Shown one piece after another: positions 53,811-59,413 of a DNA stretch of 59,413 nucleotides. Position numbers and translations under genes: made by a program. The first letter of the stretch is position 1. Each line of letters opens with the position of its first letter. This DNA is from Actinomycetota bacterium (GTDB taxonomy: Bacteria > Actinomycetota > Acidimicrobiia > Acidimicrobiales > Poriferisodalaceae): the NCBI GenBank assembly GCA_014238065.1, contig JABABU010000032.1:1-59413 (forward strand), in the 5' to 3' direction. A model generated the notes under the pieces. That model worked only from the letters and a program-made list of their open reading frames with translations, was not told the origin of the DNA and searched no databases.

Positions 53811-55928
53811 TCAGAGAGCTCGCACCTTGTCGGCGCTGGGGAGGTCGTGAGATGCGGAGATAACCGACCCCGATGCACCAACTTCGACCTCGACCGGTGC
53901 AGTGAAGGTCACATCGCGGATCAGGCAGAAGGCTTCGTTGTCATCGAGGCAATAGAACACCGTGCCCTTCACGGTCACGATCGCCGAACCGACGGTCGCA
54001 GTCACGTCGAACGTCACAGGAACATCAGGACCCTTGGCCTCGTAGCGGCTCAATCCCCGCGCCGCGAGAGCCTCGCCATCAGCTGACCACTCGAGGCTGA
54101 AAGTTCCCTCGGTGTTCCACTTGTAACCATCCGGCACTGCGAAATCGACCTCCATGGTCGCCTCACCGGGACCGATCGTCTGGGGAGCAAGCGCGATCTC
54201 GTCGGCCAGCTTCGAGCCAGTCCGCAGAGCTGCGACGTCGAGGTTGGTGAACGTGACGGTCGCGGACTCGGCGGTCGACAGGTCGACAGAACGAATCTGG
54301 TGATTGTTCGTATCGGCGACAAATAGTGTGTCGCCGGCGATACTGAGGCCGCTTGGCTCGGCAAGTCGAGCCGCAGTGCCAACCCCATCGAGGTAGCCAC
54401 GCTCGTTCTCGCCGAGCCAGTTGATCGACTGGCTCGTCCCGAGCTCGAGCACCTTCAGGCGATGGTTGTACGTGTCGGCAACGATCAGCCGTCCGTTGTG
54501 GAACTCGATGCCGATGGCGTGCTGGAGTTGCGTATCGACAAAGGAACCAACCGCATCACCCCAATCGAACAGACTCCGACCGACAAGCGTCTCGAGTTCA
54601 CCAGAGCCGTCGAGTGGGAGGCGACGAATCGAACTCGCTTCAGGATCGGTGAAGTACAGGTACGTCCCGTCATCGGTGAAACCCGACGGCTGCGAAAGGG
54701 TGGTCTCGAGCCGGGGTCCGTCATCGATGCCCTCGCCTCCTGTACCGGCGAACACCTCGAACATACCGGTCGAAAGATCGATCACGTACAGCTGATGTCG
54801 TCCCGCGCCGGCGATGAAGAGCCGGTCGTTCCATCGGTGAAGATCCCACGGCGATGGCACGTCGACTTCTGTCGCCACACCGTTGCGGACTTGAAACGTG
54901 TTCTCGCCGGTACCGCCGATCGTTGACACGTCGCGGGTCTCAAGATCGACGGCGCGAATCGCGTGATTCTCGCGATCGGCGATGAACAGGACCGAGCCAT
55001 CGGCTGACAGCGCCATACCTTGTGGACGCCTCAACATTGCCTCGGACGCCACGCCATCGGCGAAGCCCTCGACCCCGGACCCTATGGCGAACTGCAGTTC
55101 GCCTACGAGGTTCGACACGAGAATCCGATGGTGACCGGTGTCGGCCACAAAGAGGCGGTCGGTTGCCTGATCGGCGAGCACCTTGCCGGGAAAGCTCAAG
55201 ACGGTCGGGGCAACGGCCTCCCTCTCGAGCACTACGACCAGAGGTGTTGGATCGAGAAGGCCAGCTGCCCTCCACTCGGGCACACCTCGACGAAGGAACG
55301 GCACAACCGACTCGTAGACCCCTTCGCCTGACAGCCCACCTATGACGTTGCCGTCAGGGTCGATCAGGATGGTCGTCGGCCACGCCTGAACGCCGTAGGT
55401 CGAACGAATCACTTCGAACTCGTCGTTCACGATCGGATGCTCAACGCCGTAACGAACAACGGAATCACGAATTGCTTCGGTCTGGCGCTCTCGATCGAAT
55501 TTGGCCCAATGAACACCCACGACGACGAGTGAGTCAGAGTACTCGGCCTCAAGCTGCTTCAGCTCGGGGATGATGTGAATACAGTTGATACAGCCCTGGG
55601 TCCAGAAGTCGAGCAGCACGAACTTGCCTGCCAGGTCGGACTGAATCGTCAGCGGGCGTTGGACGTTCAGCCACGCCAGTCCCACTGGGAACTCCGGCGC
55701 CTCCTGGAGCCCCTTCACGGTGATCTCCGAAGGATCGATCGTCTCGGGAACAGTTGGGTCCTCGATGGGAGAAGCAGTGTCTCCCGTTTCAGATCCTGTG
55801 TCAGCAAGCGAAGAGGTGTCGTTTGGCCCTTCGACCGTCGTGTCAGGCGCCTGGATACCTGAAGAACCCGACGAGCTACAGGCCGTCAGAAGCAGCACAA
55901 GAGCGAGGGAGACCGCTTGCCTGGCCAT
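53811..55928 (-). CDS. Thioredoxin-NHL repeat lipoprotein (NHLRC2-like)
   Basis: A 705-residue lipoprotein. Lipobox LLTAC (Cys17), then a Ser/Thr/Asp linker (to about 70), a TlpA-like thioredoxin domain with CINC (Cys113-Cys116) and the cis-Pro segment QAWPTTILID, an NHL-repeat beta-propeller (about 250-590: repeated RLFVADTGHHRI-type blades), and a C-terminal beta domain (about 595-705) with two Cys (YCLDDNEAFCLIRD) resembling the DsbD N-terminal domain. The combination suggests a periplasm-facing redox protein attached to the membrane. ATG 55928 is preceded by AAGGAA. Confidence 0.85.
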   Translation of the reverse strand: MARQAVSLALVLLLTACSSSGSSGIQAPDTTVEGPNDTSSLADTGSETGDTASPIEDPTVPETIDPSEITVKGLQEAPEFPVGLAWLNVQRPLTIQSDLAGKFVLLDFWTQGCINCIHIIPELKQLEAEYSDSLVVVGVHWAKFDRERQTEAIRDSVVRYGVEHPIVNDEFEVIRSTYGVQAWPTTILIDPDGNVIGGLSGEGVYESVVPFLRRGVPEWRAAGLLDPTPLVVVLEREAVAPTVLSFPGKVLADQATDRLFVADTGHHRILVSNLVGELQFAIGSGVEGFADGVASEAMLRRPQGMALSADGSVLFIADRENHAIRAVDLETRDVSTIGGTGENTFQVRNGVATEVDVPSPWDLHRWNDRLFIAGAGRHQLYVIDLSTGMFEVFAGTGGEGIDDGPRLETTLSQPSGFTDDGTYLYFTDPEASSIRRLPLDGSGELETLVGRSLFDWGDAVGSFVDTQLQHAIGIEFHNGRLIVADTYNHRLKVLELGTSQSINWLGENERGYLDGVGTAARLAEPSGLSIAGDTLFVADTNNHQIRSVDLSTAESATVTFTNLDVAALRTGSKLADEIALAPQTIGPGEATMEVDFAVPDGYKWNTEGTFSLEWSADGEALAARGLSRYEAKGPDVPVTFDVTATVGSAIVTVKGTVFYCLDDNEAFCLIRDVTFTAPVEVEVGASGSVISASHDLPSADKVRAL

Positions 55929-56213
55929 CAGATGTTCCTTGGCGATGCGCACAGGGAGGTAACGCTACTTGCGCTCGACTCGTTCCCCGGTGCCGCTCCC
56001 ATCCGTCACACGATCGAACGCCCAGAACCGCAGTGGGGTCGACCAATGGAGAACTCCGCGTTCTTCGCGGTGAAGAGTCCCATCTCCAACTCATGGACAG
56101 CGGTGACGGTGCTCGGCTTCTCAACATGGGCCAAGGCTTTCCCGTCTCGCCCACGATCACCGTAGAGGTACTACCGGAGCATCTCGCCGAAGCAACCCAG
56201 AGCTGAGCCCAGC
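55929..56213. other. Intergenic stretch, no gene recognised
   Basis: About 285 bases with short frames only, none with a recognisable motif; contains the promoter region of the thioredoxin-NHL gene. Confidence 0.35.
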
Positions 56214-56411
56214 TCAGCTACGTACTGCAACGAACAATCTGAGCAGCCCATCACAACCCGGCTCATGACAACACCAGCAGTCATCGTCTGGAACTCCATA
56301 CCAGGTGACCTCGCACTCTCGGCACGCACGAGAGATCAGGCCGCCGGGCTGCGGCTCGACGACAGGCGCAGGTGCGGCATCAGGCAACACGATCTGTCGG
56401 GTACGAGGCAT
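56214..56411 (-). CDS. Small double-CxxC zinc-ribbon-like protein
   Basis: A 65-residue protein: a variable N-terminus, then RACRECEVTWYG and DDDCWCCHEPGCDG, a CxxC pair plus a second Cys cluster with conserved Trp. This resembles small actinobacterial zinc-finger proteins that occur as stand-alone genes. ATG at 56411 has no clear ribosome-binding site. The Cys/Trp spacing is the main argument that the frame is real. Confidence 0.5.
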   Translation of the reverse strand: MPRTRQIVLPDAAPAPVVEPQPGGLISRACRECEVTWYGVPDDDCWCCHEPGCDGLLRLFVAVRS

Positions 56412-56813
56412 ACAGCATCGGTCGACCGATGTTCAGGTGACCTTCGCGTACGCGCCAGGAGAATTTTTCCGAGTCATCGGCAAAACGTGTACCCGACGTC
56501 GACGAACCGGAGCGATCGGTAGGCAGTGCGCCGACAACCACGACCAGTGTGAGTCAAGCAGACGCACAGTCCGAGTTCGACCTCGACGACGCTGACAACG
56601 GTCGTCGAGCTGGCTCGATTCGTGTAGCCGTTGGCAAACCGATGACACCACGAACCGTATGCGTTCGTCCGAATGCCGGGCCACGCGACCGCTGCGACCA
56701 TCTCAGCCTTCGCTGCATCCATCCCTCGAAAGTTATCCGGCGACCGCTGCCGCGTGGGCTCGCCGAATGCGACACAATGCGAGACAACGGGAGCAAGGAA
56801 GGGGGCACACGGC
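56412..56813. other. Intergenic stretch, no gene recognised
   Basis: About 400 bases. A GTG-started plus frame (from 56549) and minus frames exist, but all read as Arg/Ser-rich or unstructured and carry no domain. No tRNA-like or riboswitch-like element seen. Contains the leader of the OmpA-domain gene (AAGGAAGGGGG just before 56814). Confidence 0.35.
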
Positions 56814-57893
56814 ATGAGCGACAGAACCATCGCGGTCTACGGCATGGTCGCTGTGGCCCTGCTGTGCGTCCTCGCCGTCGTGTTCGAGTTGTCCGACCTA
56901 GAGTCGGGCGTCACCGAGCGGACCCAGGCAGCACTCGATGATGCAGGTGTCGGCTACGAATCGGTTTCCGCAGACGGGCGCATCGCAAAGGTCATCCTTC
57001 CGGTCAATGCCTCGGTACTCGATCAACTCATCCGGGCCGTCGTCGACGATGGGTTCCTGTCGCCGACAATGCGCGTCGACATCGAGCGTTCGGGTCCGAT
57101 GATCACCGAACCGAGTCCAACCACCACATCTCCTCCCCCGCCGACGACGACTGAACCTGTCGTGCCCGTGAAGAGTCCGGAACTCCGACTTGAGGTCGTT
57201 GCGAACCGCGTGACCATGCTGGACGGAAGGGTCGGCGGACGATCCGACACAGCAGCTCTCGCGGCCCGACTCGGCCCGCCAAACGGCTGGAACCTCGACG
57301 AAGATCCCGCAACCCTCAACTTGCCTTCCGGAGCGCTGGCCCTGATCGACGTCGTGGTCGACGACCTCGCCGAAGGCGAGATCCGATTCTCCGACGGCAT
57401 CCTCATCGTCACAGGAACGACCACCGCCGAAGCGGACATCGCGAGACTTCGCCGCCTACTCACCGCAGGTGGAACCAACTTCACCGTCAGTCACCAGCTC
57501 ATTGCAGACCCGAGCGCCATCGAAGCCGCAATCATCGAAGTCACCAGGATCGACGGCATCACCTTCGACTCAGGCACCGCGAACATCAACGAAGCCGGTC
57601 GTCTGTTGCTCGACGACATCACGGCCATTCTGATCGCCGACCCGGCCCTCTCGATCACAATCGAGGGCCACACCGATTCTTTTGGCGACCCGGACAGGAA
57701 CCTCCAACTGTCGCTCGCTCGAGCCATGTCGGTGGCGCAGTACCTGGTCACTGCTGGAATCGACGAGGCAGCGCTCACACCTGTCGGCAGCGGCGATTCC
57801 CAACCTGTCAGCGACAATGAGACCCCCGAAGGCAGGGCCGCCAATCGGCGGATCGAGTTCATCATTTCAAGAAGAGGAATCGCGACGCCATGA
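56814..57893 (+). CDS. OmpA-domain envelope protein (ArfA-like)
   Basis: A 359-residue protein with one N-terminal membrane helix (VYGMVAVALLCVLAVVF), a Thr/Pro linker (about 103-124), a BON-like alpha/beta region (about 130-245), and a C-terminal OmpA-type peptidoglycan-binding domain (ITIEGHTDSFGDPDRNLQLSLARAMSVAQYL, then PEGRAANRRIEF). Architecture recalls mycobacterial ArfA. A very purine-rich AAGGAAGGGGG precedes ATG 56814. Overlaps the next gene by 4 nt. Confidence 0.88.
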   Translation: MSDRTIAVYGMVAVALLCVLAVVFELSDLESGVTERTQAALDDAGVGYESVSADGRIAKVILPVNASVLDQLIRAVVDDGFLSPTMRVDIERSGPMITEPSPTTTSPPPPTTTEPVVPVKSPELRLEVVANRVTMLDGRVGGRSDTAALAARLGPPNGWNLDEDPATLNLPSGALALIDVVVDDLAEGEIRFSDGILIVTGTTTAEADIARLRRLLTAGGTNFTVSHQLIADPSAIEAAIIEVTRIDGITFDSGTANINEAGRLLLDDITAILIADPALSITIEGHTDSFGDPDRNLQLSLARAMSVAQYLVTAGIDEAALTPVGSGDSQPVSDNETPEGRAANRRIEFIISRRGIATP

Positions 57894-58663
57894 CGTACGC
57901 AATCGGCGAAATAATCGTGTACATCGTGCTCGCCGCGCTGATCGGCCTGATGGCCGGCTACCTACTCTGGTACAGCCGAATCGTAGGAACACGGACGGAA
58001 ACCAACATCATGGCATCAGTGCTACGGGAACGATCGGCAACACTCAGCCTGTACGAGACCGAGCTTGCCGCAGCACTCGACGAGCGTGACCACCTCAGAT
58101 CACAGACAGAAGCCCTCACCGGCAATGCGGAACGCCGCGCCAACGAAGTCGAGGCCCTCAGAAGTCAGGTGTCACAGCTTCGCCCTCTGGCTCACCGAGT
58201 TCCGGAGCTGCGAAGTCGCGTCGACGAAATCGACCCGCTCGTCTCGCGGGTCAGCGAGCTCGAAGATGCCAACGCCGAACTCAACGCCAGAGCCGTCGCC
58301 GCCGAGAAGGCACTGAGTTTGCTCACAGAACAGCGTGACCGCCTCGTGTCCGCCGTCGTGGCCGAAGACCTCGACGACTCTGATGCCGAGAATCACCCAC
58401 CGTTCCTTGAGGCAGAACCCCTCGAACTCCTCAAGGAACACCCGGATGACCTCCAGCTGATCAACGGCATCGGGCCACACCTCGAAGGTGTTCTCAACGA
58501 AAACGGAATCTTCACGTTCCAGCAGATCGCCCAGCTGACCACAGAAGGGGTTTACGAACTCGACGGTCAGCTCGGCTTCAAAGGCAGGATCGAACGGGAC
58601 GAGTGGGTTCGCCAGGCCGGTACGCTCCACCGCCTGAAGGTCGACGGCGGAGTCGACGAATAG
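57890..58663 (+). CDS. Membrane-anchored coiled-coil protein with HhH-like C-terminus
   Basis: A 257-residue protein: N-terminal helix (IIVYIVLAALIGLMAGYLLWY), a coiled coil (about 40-165, Glu/Arg/Leu-rich), an acidic linker, and a C-terminal domain DDLQLINGIGPHLEGVLNENGIFTFQQIAQLT resembling helix-hairpin-helix/'GIGP' domains seen fused to ribosomal-protein L21 or NuoE-like proteins. The start overlaps the OmpA gene (ATGA), so the two probably act together at the envelope. Exact function unknown. Confidence 0.82.
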   Translation: MTYAIGEIIVYIVLAALIGLMAGYLLWYSRIVGTRTETNIMASVLRERSATLSLYETELAAALDERDHLRSQTEALTGNAERRANEVEALRSQVSQLRPLAHRVPELRSRVDEIDPLVSRVSELEDANAELNARAVAAEKALSLLTEQRDRLVSAVVAEDLDDSDAENHPPFLEAEPLELLKEHPDDLQLINGIGPHLEGVLNENGIFTFQQIAQLTTEGVYELDGQLGFKGRIERDEWVRQAGTLHRLKVDGGVDE

Positions 58664-58669
58664 TCGAGG

Positions 58670-59224
58670 TCACAGCCGTTCGTACGTCCAGCCAAGCGGA
58701 ATATCGGCGTCATAGGGCATCGTCCCGTGAAAGGCCGAAGGCTCACCATCGAACACCAGCGGGACAAAGTGCCTGTCGCCGGCCCACATCGGGAGATCGG
58801 CTGCGCGGCGCTCGTCGGGGTCTGGCGAGCACGCTGCGAGCAGACGGTCGAGCGGGATCCATTCGAGCGAACCTTCATCGTTCCCCGTCTTCGGCTCACC
58901 CGTCCAGCCATCGATGAGGAACACGAACCCGAGCCACTCTTCTCGCTTTGGCCCGAAGTTCGTCCAAGTGATCGTGCCCCGCATCGAGAACGAAGTGAGT
59001 TCGATACCGGCCTCCTCCGCGAGTTCGCGACGGAGGCTGGCGGCGATGCTCTCATCGGGCTCGACCTTCCCACCAAGACCGTTGATTTTGCCGAAATGAT
59101 CGTCGTCGGGTCGCGCATCGCGACGGATCATCAAAACCTCACCGCGCGACCTGTCGAAGATGTACCCGAGCGTCCCCACGAAAGGTCTGAACGGTCCAGC
59201 AGGAAGTTGCGACACGTCGAGCAT
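58670..59224 (-). CDS. Nudix hydrolase (8-oxo-dGTP diphosphatase type)
   Basis: A 184-residue Nudix protein. The Nudix box is complete: GGKVEPDESIAASLRRELAEEAGI fits GX5EX7REUXEEXGU when read from the first Gly, with all metal-binding Glu present. NGLGGK and FLIDGWTGEPKTGNDEG are typical of MutT/MTH1-like members. It would hydrolyse nucleoside triphosphates such as oxidised dGTP. Convergent with the coiled-coil gene with a 6-nt gap. Confidence 0.92.
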   Translation of the reverse strand: MLDVSQLPAGPFRPFVGTLGYIFDRSRGEVLMIRRDARPDDDHFGKINGLGGKVEPDESIAASLRRELAEEAGIELTSFSMRGTITWTNFGPKREEWLGFVFLIDGWTGEPKTGNDEGSLEWIPLDRLLAACSPDPDERRAADLPMWAGDRHFVPLVFDGEPSAFHGTMPYDADIPLGWTYERL

Positions 59225-59328
59225 TATCGCTCAAGCACGGACGATACCTGGACGATCCATGATGCACCGGCTCAGCCGGTCAGACAGTCTGCAGTCAGCA
59301 GCTGTTCGAAAAACCAGGAGGAAATCGG

Positions 59329-59413
59329 ATGTTCATTCGTCTCGTGACACGGCTCAACGAAGCTGGCAACAACGAAGAAGGCGGCGTCGCCGCAGAGTAC
59401 GGCGTCATCATCG
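59329..59413 (+). CDS. Flp-type pilin, 5' end (partial)
   Basis: Twenty-eight codons before the window edge: a short basic leader (MFIRLVTRL), an acidic/Asn segment (NEAGNNEEG), then GVAAEYGVII. The G-V/A-A-x-E-Y-G junction is the prepilin cleavage site and start of the hydrophobic helix of Flp/Fap pilins. A strong AGGAGG (59316-59321) precedes the ATG. Tad secretion genes are expected just outside the window. Confidence 0.85.
   Translation, partial: MFIRLVTRLNEAGNNEEGGVAAEYGVII

Overview
The window looks like the chromosome of a high-GC actinobacterium, most likely a marine or aquatic member of the Acidimicrobiia (Ilumatobacter-like). This is inferred from protein character, not from a marker gene: an F420-type LLM oxidoreductase, a TIGR03086 (mycothiol-isomerase-like) protein, a family III CoA-transferase/P450/ALDH catabolic cluster, Thr/Pro-tailed cell-wall proteins, frequent GTG starts, and many 4-nt ATGA/GTGA overlaps. 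I see no rRNA, tRNA, CRISPR array, transposase or prophage.

Layout. (1) 1-2.7 kb: the end of a secreted protein, a small thioredoxin-fold protein, an MTAN/futalosine-hydrolase-type nucleosidase and a DsbB/BdbC oxidase. (2) 3.0-9.7 kb: a CMD-family protein translationally coupled to a CxPxR arylsulfatase, then a 1186-residue secreted protein with three copies of a Cys-containing module, a LamG-like domain and a C-terminal alginate-lyase-like domain. Together these suggest attack on sulfated, uronate-rich polysaccharide. (3) 9.7-16 kb, minus strand: a degenerate M28 peptidase-like protein with a DMT exporter, then larE-larB-larC for the nickel-pincer cofactor without a larA here, then a beta-lactamase-fold hydrolase. 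(4) 16.2-29.6 kb: a catabolic block with a pentonate-type IlvD/Edd dehydratase, two family III CoA-transferases, methyltransferase, aldehyde dehydrogenase, cytochrome P450, LLM oxidoreductase, UbiX, acyl-CoA thioesterase, a ThDP enzyme and a TSUP exporter. A perfect 4 x 24-bp tandem repeat sits at the end of ubiX.

(5) 30.3-41.3 kb, all plus strand and mostly overlapping: DAO-type amine oxidase, class III aminotransferase, Lrp/AsnC regulator, PotA-PotB-PotC-PotD uptake system, a trimethylamine/histamine-dehydrogenase-family flavoprotein, and a second DAO oxidase. This reads as one uptake-plus-oxidation pathway for a polyamine or related amine. The dehydrogenase keeps the covalent-FMN cysteine and the 4Fe-4S cysteines but has a remodelled substrate pocket; it is the most interesting item in the window.

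(6) 41.3-43.8 kb, minus: sulfatase, a 31-codon remnant of a CHMI-type isomerase, and an HpaH/MhpD-type hydratase. (7) 43.8-59.4 kb: housekeeping and envelope genes, namely a class A PBP, zinc-ribbon coiled-coil protein, histidine phosphatase, thiamine pyrophosphokinase with a thiamine-binding-type lipoprotein, alcohol dehydrogenase, NagZ-type GH3, a thioredoxin-NHL lipoprotein, an OmpA-domain/coiled-coil pair, a Nudix hydrolase and the start of a Flp pilin gene cut by the window edge.
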